A program made the position numbers and the translations under genes. Below are positions 1 through 9,350 of a DNA stretch of 64,000 bases, piece after piece. The DNA is taken from positions 2,501 to 66,500 of the forward strand of contig NZ_MSIG01000018.1 of assembly GCF_001927285.1 (NCBI RefSeq). The letters are read 5' to 3'. The notes beneath the pieces are model-generated. The model made no database searches and was not told where the DNA came from. It was given only the letters and a program-made list of their open reading frames with translations. Position 1 is the stretch's first letter; every line of letters begins with the position of its first letter. This DNA comes from Mongoliimonas terrestris (GTDB lineage Bacteria > Pseudomonadota > Alphaproteobacteria > Rhizobiales > Pleomorphomonadaceae).

Positions 1-42
1 ACGTTCTCGACACGCCCGACCTGTCCGCTCCCGGAGTCCCGC

Positions 43-1266
43 TTGGCCTTTCGCTTCCTGCACGCCGCTGATCTTCACCTTGGCAGCCCGCTCGCCGGGC
101 TTCGGATCCGTGCCCCGGAGCTCGCGTCCCTCTTCGACCGGGCGTCCCGCCGCGCCTTCGAAGCTCTGGTCGATCTGGCCATCGACGAGAAGGTCGCCTT
201 CGTGGTCATCGCCGGTGACGTCTTCGACCAGGATTGGCAGGACTATGCCACCGGGCAGCTGTTCGTGCGCGGGCTGGCACGCCTGTCGCGCGCCGGGATC
301 CGGGCCATCATCATTCGGGGCAATCACGACGCCGAGCATGTGATGACCCGAAGCCTTCCGCTGCCGGACGGCATGGCGTGGCTCGGCGCCGACGCCGCGG
401 GAACGGTCGACCTTCCGGAGGTCGGCGCCGCCGTGCACGGCATGAGTTTCAAGACGCGGGCCGTGACGGAGAACATGATCCCCCGCTATCCGGCCGCCAT
501 GCCCGGCCGGTTCAACATCGGCCTTCTCCACACGTCGCTCGATGGCCGGCCGGACCATTCCGGCTATGCGCCGTGCAGCATCGCCGACCTTGCCCGGCTC
601 GGCTACGCCTACTGGGGCCTCGGGCATATCCATACCCGCGAGGTGGTCCAGCAAGATCCCTTCGTGGTCTATCCCGGCAACATCCAGGGCCGCCATGTGC
701 GCGAAGCCGGCGAGCGCAGCGCGACCCTCGTGACCGTCACGGACGGGCGGGTTTCCGCGATCGAACACCGGCCCGTGGACGCGGCAAGGTGGGCGCTCGT
801 TGAGGTGGACGTCTCCGGTGCGGAGACCCTCGATGCCGTGCATGACCGCGCACGGGCTCGGCTGGAGGACGCCGCCACCGCGGCCGCCGGACGCCCCCTC
901 GCCGTGCGCGTCCGGGTCATCGGCGAGACCGTTCTGCACGACCGGCTGCTCGCCGACCGCGAGCGGTTCGCCGCCGAACTCCAAGCCCTGGCGGCGGCGG
1001 TCTCCGAGACGGTCGCGATCGAACGGGTCAAGGCCGAGACACGGCCGCCGCGCGGGTTCGGCGGGATCGCCGTGGCTCTCGACGATCTCGACGAGGCTTT
1101 CGCCGCCGTGTTGGCCGATCCGGCCATCGCGGCGGACCTTGCCGCCGACCTCGCGCTCATCAAGGGCAAGCTGCCGCCGCTCGCGGCCGGTCGTCTCGAA
1201 GGGGATACGGAGGGCGTTCTCGCCGCCGCCCGCGCGCTCATCCAGTCCCGGCTCGCCAACCCCTGA
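43..1266 (+). CDS. DNA repair metallophosphoesterase, YhaO/SbcD-like
   Basis: A 407-residue calcineurin-like phosphoesterase of the YhaO/SbcD (Mre11-like) type, expected to be the nuclease partner of the SMC-like ATPase encoded next. Visible metal-binding motifs are D10-x-H12 in the first strand, GD at 58-59, GNHD at 93-96 and a GHIH motif near residue 195. The start is a TTG at position 43 preceded by a GGAG at about 33-36; no better ATG gives the full N-terminal DxH motif. Its stop overlaps the ATG of the downstream gene by one base (TGATG), so the two are translationally coupled. The exact substrate (double-strand ends or hairpins) is inferred from the family. Confidence 0.9.
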   Translation: MAFRFLHAADLHLGSPLAGLRIRAPELASLFDRASRRAFEALVDLAIDEKVAFVVIAGDVFDQDWQDYATGQLFVRGLARLSRAGIRAIIIRGNHDAEHVMTRSLPLPDGMAWLGADAAGTVDLPEVGAAVHGMSFKTRAVTENMIPRYPAAMPGRFNIGLLHTSLDGRPDHSGYAPCSIADLARLGYAYWGLGHIHTREVVQQDPFVVYPGNIQGRHVREAGERSATLVTVTDGRVSAIEHRPVDAARWALVEVDVSGAETLDAVHDRARARLEDAATAAAGRPLAVRVRVIGETVLHDRLLADRERFAAELQALAAAVSETVAIERVKAETRPPRGFGGIAVALDDLDEAFAAVLADPAIAADLAADLALIKGKLPPLAAGRLEGDTEGVLAAARALIQSRLANP

Positions 1267-4200
1267 TGCGCCTCCTCGCTCTTCATCTGGACCGCTGGGG
1301 TCCATTCACTGATCGCACCCTGCTGTTTCCGCCGGACAAGCCGCTGGTGGTGGTTCACGGCCGCAACGAAGCGGGGAAGTCTTCGGCTCTCGCCGGCCTG
1401 GTGGATGCTCTCTACGGCATCGAGGCCCGGAGCCGGTTCGATTTTCTGCACGACTACGGGTCCATGCGGGTCGGCGCGACGCTGCAGACCAAGGACGGAC
1501 GGCGCGTCGACTTCCGTCGCCGAAAGGGCAACCGCGCCACCTTGCGGGACGACACCGGCGACGGCGTGCTGCCGGACGACGCGCTCGTCCCCTTTCTCGG
1601 CCGGGTCGACCGCGCCCTCTTCCTGGAGGCGTTCGGGCTCGACCAGGACCGGCTCCGCGCTGGAGCAAGGGCGCTGGCGAAAGGCGAAGGCCGGCTGGGC
1701 GAAGCGCTGCTCTCCGCGGCGCCCGGCCTCGGCCGCCTGGTGGAGCTCCGTCGGATCGTCACCGAAGAAGCCGCAGCCACGTTCACGGAGCGCCGCTCGG
1801 CCGGAAAACCCGTCTATGCGGCGATGGATCGCTATCTGGAGGCGCGCAAGCGGGTCACCGACCTGTCGTTGACCGCCGAAGCCGTCCAGCGGGCACGGGC
1901 GGACCTCGACGGCGCGTCCGCCAAGGTCGCCGCGCTCGACACGGAACGGCGGCAGGCGCGCATCGACGAGGCACGCCTGCAGAGGCTGGCGCGAGCCCTG
2001 CCGCATCTGGCGGCGCTCGACAGGCTCGTCACGAGCCGACTTGCCCTTGGCGAAGTGCCTGATCTGGCGGCTGATTTCGCCGACACGCTCCAGGCGGCGG
2101 AGGGGGAGCGCGAACGGCTTGCCGAACGCCGCAACGTCCTCCTTGCCGACCGGCAGCGGGAGGTCGACGGACTTGCCGCCCTCACGGTGGACGCGGCGCT
2201 GACCGAGGCGGCGGAGCGGATCCGCCGGCTCGCCGACGGGCGCCGGCAACGGGAGGCCGCGAGTGCCACCGTGGCGGATTTCGGCGGACGCATTCTGCGT
2301 CTGGAGGAGGACCTTGCCGACCAGGCCCGGCGGCTGGGGTTTGCGGACGCCGGCGACGTGATCGTCCGCCGCCCGACCGCCGCAGCGATCGCGCGGATCC
2401 GGGAGTTGATTGCCGCCCGCGCCACGCTCGACGCCCGATTGGAGGCGACCCAGCGCCAGGTTTCCGAGGCGCGGGACAGGCTGGCCCGGCTGAAGGGCCT
2501 GCGAGAGGCGGATCCGGCCGGGGGCGATCCCCGTCCGCTGCGGGCCAGCCTCGACGTGCTCGGCGCTCTGGAGGCGGCGTTGAAGCACGTAGCCGGCCGA
2601 CGGGCCGCCGCGGCGACGGCCGTCCAGCGGCTGGAGGAGGCGGCGCGGAACGCCGGATTGGGTCCGGGCGCGCCGATCCGCGCGCGCCGGCTGCCCGCGC
2701 GGGCCGAGGTGGAGGCCGCGCGGGTCGCCGGTGAGACCGCGGGCCGGGCCGTGGAGAGCGCGGCCGAGCGGCTGGCGGACGCGCGGCGCCGAAAAACCGA
2801 AGCGGAACGGGTGCTTGGCGGTGCCGCACCCGACGCGGAGGTTCCGGCTCTTGCCGCAGTGACCGAGGCCCGCGCCCACCGGACGGCGGCGTGGACTGCA
2901 GTTCGGGCGGTGCTCTTCGGCGAGGCGGAAGCGTCGGCCTCGGAGCGGTTTTCGGCGGCGCGGACACTCGACGCGGCCATCGAGACCGCCGATCGGCTGG
3001 TGGATCGGCGGCTCGCCGCCGCCGACAAGGCCGCTGCGGCGGACCGCCGGCAAGAGGACGTGCTGGCGGCGGAAAGGGCTGTCGCCGACGCCGGCCTTAG
3101 TCTCGACGCCGCGACGGCGGCAGCCGGAACCGTGGCGGCCAGTTGGGCTGCGCGCCTTGTCGAATACGATCTGGAGCCGACGCTCTCGCCGGCACAGGCC
3201 CTCGCGGCGCTCGACCGGCAGGCGGACCTGGTGGCTCTCGCCGATGCGGCGGAGGCCGCGAAGGCGGACTGCTGGGTTGCCGAGGAGGAGGCGGATCGTC
3301 TCTGTGCGGCGCTCCGCCGGCTTGCCGCCGACGTGGGCGAAACGTTCGATGTGGCAGATCTTTCAGGGACTTACGCACGCGCGCGGGCGGCGGTCGGCGA
3401 GCGGGAGGAGGCTTGGGCCGCCGCCCGCCGACGGGACGAGGCGATCGTGGAGGCCATGAGCCACGTGGAAGCCGGCGGCGAGACGGCCGCGCGGGCGGCA
3501 GAGGCGCTGGCCGCCTGGACCGGCCAATGGTCGGCCGCGGTGGCGGCGATCGGGCTTGCCCCGACCGCGTCGACGGTCGAGGCGGAGGCGGCGCTTTCGG
3601 TCTGGACCGAGGTCCCGCAGACGGCCATGCGCTTGCACGAGGCGCGCGATCTGTTGGCCAAAACAGAGCGGGAATCCGCCCGTTTCGACGCGGCGGCGGA
3701 GGCGCTCCGGGTCGCGGTCGCGCCCGATCTGTCCGCCGGGATGAGCGGGACCGACGTGGTCCAGCGGCTCACCGAGCGCCTGGACGAGGCGGTGCGGACG
3801 AGCGAGCGGCGGGATGCCGCCAGGGAGCGGCTGAGGACGATCGAGGCGGATCTCGCCCGGGTCGAGGAGGCGACGGCTGCCGCCGCGGCGGCGCTCGCCC
3901 GACTGGCGGCGGCTGCGGGCCAGCCCGCGGGGGGGGATCTGAGGGCGGTGGTCCGGCTCGCCGAGCGGGCGGCGGCGGTCGATGGCGAGATCGCCCTGCA
4001 TCGGTCGGCGCTCCTCCGGGAAGCCGGGGACGATGAGGCTAGCCTTCGGGCGGCCTTGGCGAATTTCGACGCGGACAGCCTCGGGGCGGCGCTGGTGGAG
4101 GCCGGCGAGACCCTTGCGCGCCTCGACCTTGCGCACGAGGAGGCCGTGGCCGGACGGACCGTGGCGGAGAAGGCCTACGAGGCCGTCATCGGCCGCGATG

Positions 4201-4748
4201 GGGCGGAATCCGCAGGCCAGGAGGCGGAGACCGCGCTTGCCGATCTTGTCGACGTTTCAGAGACTTGGCGTGTCCTGCAGGCGGCGAGCCGGCTCGCCGG
4301 GGCGGTCGTGGAGGAGTTCCGGCGGCGGCACCAGAACCCGGTTCTCGCGGAGGCGAGCCGCTTCTTCGCGGACCTGACGGAGGGGCGCTATGGCGGCCTT
4401 GCGCCGGACTATGACGCGGACGGGGAGGCAAGGCTCGTGGCGGTGCGGGCGGACGACCGGCGGCTGGCGCCGGAGGCCCTTTCGGAGGGGACCCGCGATC
4501 AGCTCTATCTCTCTCTAAGACTTGCGACTTTGCTCGATCACGGCAGTCGGGCGGAGGCGCTTCCATTCATTGGGGACGATCTGTTCGTGACGTTCGACGA
4601 GGGCCGGACGGCGGCCGGATTGGCCGCTCTCGCCCGGTTCGGCGAGAGCGCGCAGGCCATCCTCTTCACCCACCACGAGCACGTGGCCCGCATCGCCGCC
4701 GAGACCCTGCCCGACCGGGCCGCCGTCATCCGGCTGGAAGAGCGCTGA
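1266..4748 (+). CDS. SMC-like ATPase, YhaN/SbcC-type
   Basis: A 1160-residue ABC/SMC-type ATPase of the YhaN family, the expected partner of the YhaO-like nuclease. Walker A (GRNEAGKS) is at residues 32-39. A very long Ala/Arg/Glu-rich coiled-coil middle follows, and the C-terminal lobe carries the signature-like LSEGTRDQLYLSLR and a Walker B-like stretch ending FDEGR around residue 1110. This is the usual split-ATPase architecture of Rad50/SbcC proteins, here with short head domains. It overlaps the nuclease gene by one base. The complex probably processes DNA ends during repair; that role is taken from the family, not shown by the sequence. Confidence 0.9.
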   Translation: MRLLALHLDRWGPFTDRTLLFPPDKPLVVVHGRNEAGKSSALAGLVDALYGIEARSRFDFLHDYGSMRVGATLQTKDGRRVDFRRRKGNRATLRDDTGDGVLPDDALVPFLGRVDRALFLEAFGLDQDRLRAGARALAKGEGRLGEALLSAAPGLGRLVELRRIVTEEAAATFTERRSAGKPVYAAMDRYLEARKRVTDLSLTAEAVQRARADLDGASAKVAALDTERRQARIDEARLQRLARALPHLAALDRLVTSRLALGEVPDLAADFADTLQAAEGERERLAERRNVLLADRQREVDGLAALTVDAALTEAAERIRRLADGRRQREAASATVADFGGRILRLEEDLADQARRLGFADAGDVIVRRPTAAAIARIRELIAARATLDARLEATQRQVSEARDRLARLKGLREADPAGGDPRPLRASLDVLGALEAALKHVAGRRAAAATAVQRLEEAARNAGLGPGAPIRARRLPARAEVEAARVAGETAGRAVESAAERLADARRRKTEAERVLGGAAPDAEVPALAAVTEARAHRTAAWTAVRAVLFGEAEASASERFSAARTLDAAIETADRLVDRRLAAADKAAAADRRQEDVLAAERAVADAGLSLDAATAAAGTVAASWAARLVEYDLEPTLSPAQALAALDRQADLVALADAAEAAKADCWVAEEEADRLCAALRRLAADVGETFDVADLSGTYARARAAVGEREEAWAAARRRDEAIVEAMSHVEAGGETAARAAEALAAWTGQWSAAVAAIGLAPTASTVEAEAALSVWTEVPQTAMRLHEARDLLAKTERESARFDAAAEALRVAVAPDLSAGMSGTDVVQRLTERLDEAVRTSERRDAARERLRTIEADLARVEEATAAAAAALARLAAAAGQPAGGDLRAVVRLAERAAAVDGEIALHRSALLREAGDDEASLRAALANFDADSLGAALVEAGETLARLDLAHEEAVAGRTVAEKAYEAVIGRDGAESAGQEAETALADLVDVSETWRVLQAASRLAGAVVEEFRRRHQNPVLAEASRFFADLTEGRYGGLAPDYDADGEARLVAVRADDRRLAPEALSEGTRDQLYLSLRLATLLDHGSRAEALPFIGDDLFVTFDEGRTAAGLAALARFGESAQAILFTHHEHVARIAAETLPDRAAVIRLEER

Positions 4749-4773
4749 TTCCACTCGGCTTTTCGCCGCCGGC

Positions 4774-5184
4774 TCACACGTCGTAAGGCACGTCCTCCGG
4801 GTGGCGCGGCAGGTCGTCGGCGATGCAGAGCCAGCTCGGTCGGGCGGAATCCCAGCCGTGGACGGTGGGGCGGACGGCCTCCGGGTCGTCCAGGGTGGCG
4901 ACGGTTATCCCCGTGGAGCGGCCGGCGGGGTAGGTCATGGCGATCTGGCTGCCGCAGCGGGTGCAGAAGTGCCGGCTGGCCTTCGGGGAGGAGACGAAAA
5001 CCCCGAGCGTTCCGCGGGTTAGCGTGAAGTCGGCGGGCTCCACCTGGATCCAGGCGGGCGCCAGACCGCCGGTCGACTTGCGGCACATGACGCAGTGACA
5101 GTAGTCGATGTAGGGGGTGTTGAAGCGGACTTTGTAGCGCACCGCGCCGCAGAGACAGCCGCCTTCGAGCACCGGATCCGACAT
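4774..5184 (-). CDS. GFA/CENP-V family zinc-binding protein
   Basis: A 136-residue protein of the GFA (glutathione-dependent formaldehyde-activating enzyme-like)/CENP-V fold. Zinc-ligand cysteines are visible as C10-x-C12, a cluster C29-x-C31-xx-C34, and a later RHFCTRCG pair; these are the family hallmarks. The start at 5184 is preceded by a good GGGAGGA ribosome site; the open frame continues upstream without one. Despite the family name most members are not shown to act on formaldehyde, so the substrate is unknown. It converges on the YhaN gene with 25 bases between stops and may share a transcript with the ArfB gene upstream. Confidence 0.85.
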   Translation of the reverse strand: MSDPVLEGGCLCGAVRYKVRFNTPYIDYCHCVMCRKSTGGLAPAWIQVEPADFTLTRGTLGVFVSSPKASRHFCTRCGSQIAMTYPAGRSTGITVATLDDPEAVRPTVHGWDSARPSWLCIADDLPRHPEDVPYDV

Positions 5185-5252
5185 GGCCCATCCTCCCTGT
5201 AGAGACGGCCCCAGCATCGCGCCGCATGATGACACCGGGTGGCAGCAGCCGA

Positions 5253-5675
5253 TCAGTCGTCGCCCGGCGGCGACTGACGGTTGCGCTTGACGCTGCTGCG
5301 CTTGGCCTTGCCGTCGAGGCGGCGGAGCTTGCTGGAATAGGTGGGCTTGGTGGCGACGCGCGGCTTCGGCGGCACCGCCGCCTCCTTGAGGATGTCCACC
5401 AGCCGATCGACCGCGTCGGCGCGGTTGCGCTCCTGGGTGCGGTGGCGCTGGGCGGTGATCACGATGGCGCCGTCGCGGGTTACCTTGCGGCCGGCGATGC
5501 GGGCGGCGCGCACCTTCACGTCCCACGGGATGCTGGCGGCGTTGTAGAGGTCGTAGCGCAGCGACACCGCCGTCGCGACCTTGTTGACGTTCTGCCCGCC
5601 CGGCCCGGAGGCCTGGACGAAGCTCTCGGTCAGGTCGTTCTCGTCGATGAAGAGGGTGTCGGTGACGCGGATCAT
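5253..5675 (-). CDS. arfB: Alternative ribosome-rescue factor ArfB (peptidyl-tRNA hydrolase)
   Basis: A 140-residue release-factor-like protein. It has the GGQ catalytic motif at residues 26-28 (in SGPGGQNVNK), which hydrolyses peptidyl-tRNA on stalled ribosomes, and the Lys/Arg-rich C-terminal tail (after about residue 100, with alternating K, R and S) that enters the empty mRNA channel. Length matches E. coli YaeJ/ArfB (140). It lacks the codon-recognition domains of RF1/RF2, which separates it from those factors. Rescue of non-stop complexes is established for the family. Confidence 0.92.
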   Translation of the reverse strand: MIRVTDTLFIDENDLTESFVQASGPGGQNVNKVATAVSLRYDLYNAASIPWDVKVRAARIAGRKVTRDGAIVITAQRHRTQERNRADAVDRLVDILKEAAVPPKPRVATKPTYSSKLRRLDGKAKRSSVKRNRQSPPGDD

Positions 5676-5816
5676 GGCGGGACCCTACACGAGGGTTTCG
5701 CCGGACGGAACGGTCCCGGCGCCGGCTGCGACCCTTGATCCGGGGCGTCAAACCGGGCACTCACGGCGGCTCCTGGCCCCATCGAGGTATAACATGTCGC
5801 CCTACGTAGTCCCGTC

Positions 5817-7064
5817 ATGTCGCCCCTTGTAGCCGTGGTCGGCGGAGGCCCCGCGGGTCTCGCGGCGGCGGAGCGCTTGTCGGAGCACGGCATCGCCGTC
5901 GTGGTCTACGACCGCATGCCGACTGTCGGCCGGAAGTTCCTGCTCGCCGGCAAGTCGGGGCTCAACCTCACCCACGCGGAACCCTTCGACGCATTCATCG
6001 GCCGCTATGGATCGACGGGATCGGCGGCACTTGGACCGAGCCTCGAGGCGATGCCGCCCGACGCCGTTCGGGCGTGGGCGGACGGGCTCGGGGCGGAGAC
6101 CTTCGTCGGGACGTCGGGGCGGATCTTCCCCAAGGTGATGAAGGCCTCGCCGCTCTTGCGCGCCTGGCTCAGGCGGCTGGAGGCGCGGGGGGTGACGATC
6201 CGCACCCGGCACCGCTGGACCGGCTTCGCGGACGGGGGGCTCGGCTTCGAGACGCCGGACGGGCCGGTGATCGTCCGGCCTGTCGCGACCGTGCTGGCGC
6301 TCGGTGGCGCTTCCTGGCCCAGGCTCGGCTCCGACGGGGCCTGGGTGGAGACGCTGGCGGCGGCCGGCGCGCCGTCGACGCCGTTGGAGGCCTCCAACGC
6401 CGGGGTGCACGTGGCCTGGTCGGCGCACCTGCGGGAGCGCTTCGCCGGGGCGCCGGTGAAGTCGGTGATCGCCAAGGTCGACGGCCTCAAAGTGCCGGGG
6501 GAATGCGTGGTGACGGCGCGGGGCCTGGAAGGCGGGCTCGTCTACGCGCTCGGCGCGGCGCTTCGGGCGGCACGGGCCGAGGGGCGGCCGGCGGTGATCC
6601 GCTTCGACCTGATGCCGGGCCGATCAGCGGACCGGCTTGTCCGCGACCTCTCCCGGCCGCGCGGCAAGGAGAGCCGGGCGTCGTTTCTGCGGAAGACGGT
6701 GGGGCTTGAAGGGGTGAAGGCGGCGCTTCTGCGGGAGGTGGCGGGCGCGGACCTGCCGGCGGATCCGGCCGCGCTCGCGGGGCTCCTGAAGGCGCTGCCG
6801 ATCCCGGTCGGAGCGCCCTTCCCCATCGCCGAGGCCATCTCCACGGCCGGCGGCGTGCGGTTCGACGGGCTCGACGACGGGCTGATGATCCGCGCCCGGC
6901 CGGGCGTGTTCGTGGCCGGGGAGATGCTGGACTGGGACGCGCCCACCGGCGGCTACCTGCTGACCGCCTGCTTCGCCACCGGCCGCAGGGCCGCGGACGG
7001 CGTGGCGCGCTGGCTTGGGCGCGGCGGTTCGGGCGAACTGTCAGCCGGCTCAGGAAACGGATGA
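5817..7064 (+). CDS. HI0933-like NAD(P)/FAD-dependent oxidoreductase
   Basis: A 415-residue flavoprotein of the HI0933/YhiN family (the PP_4765-type subfamily fits best by memory of its layout). The N-terminal dinucleotide-binding motif VGGGPAGLAAAERL sits at residues 8-21, followed by the RKFLLAGKSGLNLTH signature typical of the family, and the C-terminal FVAGEMLDWDAPTGGYLLTACF segment closes the FAD domain. The substrate is unknown for this family. It stands alone on the plus strand, divergent from arfB, with about 140 bases of shared upstream region. Confidence 0.85.
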   Translation: MSPLVAVVGGGPAGLAAAERLSEHGIAVVVYDRMPTVGRKFLLAGKSGLNLTHAEPFDAFIGRYGSTGSAALGPSLEAMPPDAVRAWADGLGAETFVGTSGRIFPKVMKASPLLRAWLRRLEARGVTIRTRHRWTGFADGGLGFETPDGPVIVRPVATVLALGGASWPRLGSDGAWVETLAAAGAPSTPLEASNAGVHVAWSAHLRERFAGAPVKSVIAKVDGLKVPGECVVTARGLEGGLVYALGAALRAARAEGRPAVIRFDLMPGRSADRLVRDLSRPRGKESRASFLRKTVGLEGVKAALLREVAGADLPADPAALAGLLKALPIPVGAPFPIAEAISTAGGVRFDGLDDGLMIRARPGVFVAGEMLDWDAPTGGYLLTACFATGRRAADGVARWLGRGGSGELSAGSGNG

Positions 7065-7409
7065 AGGAGCGCATCCGGACGTGGATCGGGAAGACGCTGA
7101 TGCTCCGTCGAGGATGAAGCGGGTGAGACGACGGGTGAGGACCGGCGGAGGGGTTCAGACTTCACGTGCGGGGATCGATGCAAGGGATTCTGTTGAATCG
7201 ACTTTCTTGCATTCTTGAAGTGGTTTGGAGCGTTGGTCGTCTGGAAGGCTGTCGGCCGGGAAACGGTCTGCGCAAGCGAAACGGCAGACCCCTCCCCCGG
7301 CCTCCGGCCGAACCCGCGACGCAGTCACGGGACTGCTTCGCCTTGCCCCTCGGCCGAACCCGCAAGGGGGAGGGATTTTTGGCGGCGGGCTTCTACGGCG
7401 CTCTTCGGC
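7065..7409. repeat. Intergenic stretch with nested palindromes
   Basis: No gene is seen here. A C-rich arm CCCTCCCCC (7290-7298) pairs with GGGGGAGGG (7366-7374), which is followed by five T residues (7376-7380). Inside lie a GCAGTC/GACTGC hairpin (7321-7336) and two copies of a CGGCCGAACCCGC block. The element resembles the C-rich/G-rich inverted pairs at 20.7 kb and 22.9 kb. It could end plus-strand transcription of the flavoprotein gene but is about 230 bases from its stop. Confidence 0.5.
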
Positions 7410-7949
7410 TCAATAGTCGACCACGCCGTCGAGGGCGTAGTGCTTGATCGTCTTGCGGTTGGCGATCAGCTCGTCGATGGTCGGCTCGCCCTTGAGGGCG
7501 CGGGCGATGGCGAGCTTGGTGGCCTCGTAGTTGGTGTCGTAGAGGTTCTTCTTGTCGAGGTTCGCATCGTCCGCGCAGCGCGGGTCGAGCCAGACCATGA
7601 TGATCATGCAGACGTCGTCGACGATCTCCTTGGGGATGATCCCCTCGGCGACCGCGTCCACGATGGCGTCGCCGATGGCGCCCTGCACCACGCCGCCGAG
7701 GAGGTTCACGTACTCGGCCGACTGGATGGTGACCTTGGTGGTCATCATGGTGGCCGGGCGGACCAGCTGGTTGCAGTCGCGCACCACGAACATGCGGGTG
7801 TGGCCCTGGGCCTGGCCCATCATGGTGGCGAAGGCCTGGCCGGCCGGGCCCTTGGTGGAGCCGATGAGCACCTCCGGCATGGCGTCGGTGGCCTGGCCCT
7901 CGGCCGCGAACACGGTGGCCTCACCCACCTTGAACCAGATGTCGGACAT
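7410..7949 (-). CDS. Formaldehyde-activating enzyme (Fae) homologue
   Basis: A 179-residue member of the Fae family. In methylotrophs, Fae joins formaldehyde to tetrahydromethanopterin. Family landmarks are VGEA near residue 8, VTIQSAEY (73-80), DAVAEGIIP (98-106), NYEATKLAI (140-148) and the final basic RKT-x-KH. In my hand alignment the histidine thought to be the acid-base in the Methylobacterium enzyme (AHIDLIIG context) is a methionine here (M24, AMPEVLIG), so this is probably a paralogue with altered chemistry. The start at 7949 follows AGGAG; an ATG at 7973 gives an 8-residue extension. It lies 119 bases downstream of folD on the same strand, a C1-metabolism context. Confidence 0.85.
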   Translation of the reverse strand: MSDIWFKVGEATVFAAEGQATDAMPEVLIGSTKGPAGQAFATMMGQAQGHTRMFVVRDCNQLVRPATMMTTKVTIQSAEYVNLLGGVVQGAIGDAIVDAVAEGIIPKEIVDDVCMIIMVWLDPRCADDANLDKKNLYDTNYEATKLAIARALKGEPTIDELIANRKTIKHYALDGVVDY

Positions 7950-8068
7950 CGAGACTCTCCTGCGTTGAAACAAAACGAAGGCCGCGAGCTAGACCATTCC
8001 GCGCGGACGATGTCCAGCGCCGGGATGGCCGCACGCGGCCCCTTGGTGGTCGATGCCCGGCGGTCTCG

Positions 8069-8938
8069 TCAGGCGGCGCCTGAGGCCCGGCGGGCGCTGT
8101 CGAGCGTGTTCAGCATCAGGCAGGCGATGGTCATCGGGCCGACGCCGCGCGGCACCGGCGTGATGGCGCCCGCCACCTCCTTGGCGCTGTCGAAGTCCAC
8201 GTCGCCGACGATCTTGCCCTTGCCGTCCACCTCGATGCGGTTGATGCCGACGTCGATGACGATGGCGCCCGGCTTGATCCAGTCGCCCTTGACCATCAGC
8301 GGCCGGCCGACGGCGGCCACCAGCACGTCGGCCGTGCGGCAGACGGCCGGCAGGTCCTTGGTGCGGGAGTGGGCGATGGTGACGGTGGCGTTCTTCTGCA
8401 GGAGAAGCTGGGCCATCGGCTTGCCGACGATGTTGGAGCGGCCGATCACCACGGCGGTCTTGCCGGAGAGATCCGGCAGGATGCGGTCGATCAGGATCTG
8501 CGACCCGCGCGGGGTGCAGGGCACGAAGCCCGGCAGGCCGACCGAGAGGCGGCCGGCGTTGACCGGGTGGAAGCCGTCCACGTCCTTGTCCGGGTCGATG
8601 AGGCCGAGCACCTTGTCGCTGTCGATCTGCTTGGGGAGTGGCAGCTGAACGAGGATGCCGTGCACGGCGGGATCGGCGTTGAGGCGCTTGACGAGCGCCA
8701 GCACCTCCTCCTCGGTGGCGGACTCCGAGAGCTTGAACTCCAGGCTTTTCAGGCCACACTCGGCGGTCGCCTTCAGCTTGTTGCGCACGTAGACCGCGCT
8801 TGCCGGATCCTCGCCGACCAGCACCACGGCAAGGCCCGGGACCACGCCGTGGCTGGCCTTGAGGGCGGCGGCTTCGCGGGAAACCTGTTCGCGAAGTTCG
8901 GCTGCGGCGGCAAAACCGTCGATGATGGACGCAGTCAT
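8069..8938 (-). CDS. folD: Bifunctional methylene-THF dehydrogenase/cyclohydrolase FolD
   Basis: A 289-residue FolD, which interconverts 5,10-methylene-, methenyl- and 10-formyl-tetrahydrofolate with NADP+. The catalytic YVRNKLKATAECG stretch has Tyr50 and Lys54/Lys56 as expected. The GILVQLPLP motif, the PCTPRG segment and the Rossmann VVIGRSNIVGKPMAQLL are all present. Length and spacing are normal (E. coli 288). Followed by the Fae homologue on the same strand, so the two may be cotranscribed. Confidence 0.96.
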   Translation of the reverse strand: MTASIIDGFAAAAELREQVSREAAALKASHGVVPGLAVVLVGEDPASAVYVRNKLKATAECGLKSLEFKLSESATEEEVLALVKRLNADPAVHGILVQLPLPKQIDSDKVLGLIDPDKDVDGFHPVNAGRLSVGLPGFVPCTPRGSQILIDRILPDLSGKTAVVIGRSNIVGKPMAQLLLQKNATVTIAHSRTKDLPAVCRTADVLVAAVGRPLMVKGDWIKPGAIVIDVGINRIEVDGKGKIVGDVDFDSAKEVAGAITPVPRGVGPMTIACLMLNTLDSARRASGAA

Positions 8939-9350
8939 CTCAACTCCCTATCCAAGGCCTACCGGCGTTCCAGGTTCGCTGCCGCTCCGGCACCGTGCCC
9001 CCGCCCCTTTCGCCCCGTTGCTGCTTTTCCTTTTGCGACGCTGCCTGACGGAAGTCATCCGAAAAGGCAGCCTTGAGGCAACTCGACGCAGGAGATTGCC
9101 ATCAAATACATGGATGAAGGCAGATAAGGCGCGGCATGTACAGGGAAAGCGGGCAGTTTCACTGTTTCTTTGCTTGGCTTCAGAAGAAGTTTACACCGGA
9201 TCGGGATGGCGGAAAGGCCGCGTCGTGGCCCGGTGCAGATGGACCGGCGATGCTTTCCTTCCACTCTCCCACCACTCCTCAACCCCCCACACGAAAACCC
9301 CGCCCGCCGGTTCGGCGGACGGGGCTTTCTCTTCAATCGGCTTCAACCCG
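8939..9350. other. Intergenic region between folD and the EF-hand gene
   Basis: Apart from the terminator at 9294-9324 and presumably the folD promoter near its right-hand side, I see no gene or RNA in this 412-base stretch. Short open frames here lack ribosome sites and family-like sequence. Confidence 0.5.
9294..9324 (-). terminator. Rho-independent terminator of the EF-hand gene
   Basis: A 12-bp stem (arms 9298-9309 and 9313-9324, one mismatch) is followed on the minus strand by TTTT, 27 bases after the stop of the EF-hand gene. The other side reads CTTTCTCTT on the plus strand, so it may work weakly in both directions. Confidence 0.75.

Noticed and set aside
669..3053. 794-residue minus-strand frame opposite the YhaO/YhaN genes
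   Set aside because: Composition shadow of the high-GC coding strand; Arg/Gly/Pro-rich, no family features, and the plus-strand genes are clear.
4774..5760. 328-residue GFA protein with long N-terminal extension
   Set aside because: The extension is antisense/out-of-frame over arfB; a good ribosome site precedes the ATG at 5184.
7215..8648. 477-residue plus-strand frame opposite the Fae homologue and folD
   Set aside because: Shadow frame passing through the intergenic palindromes; no domain features.
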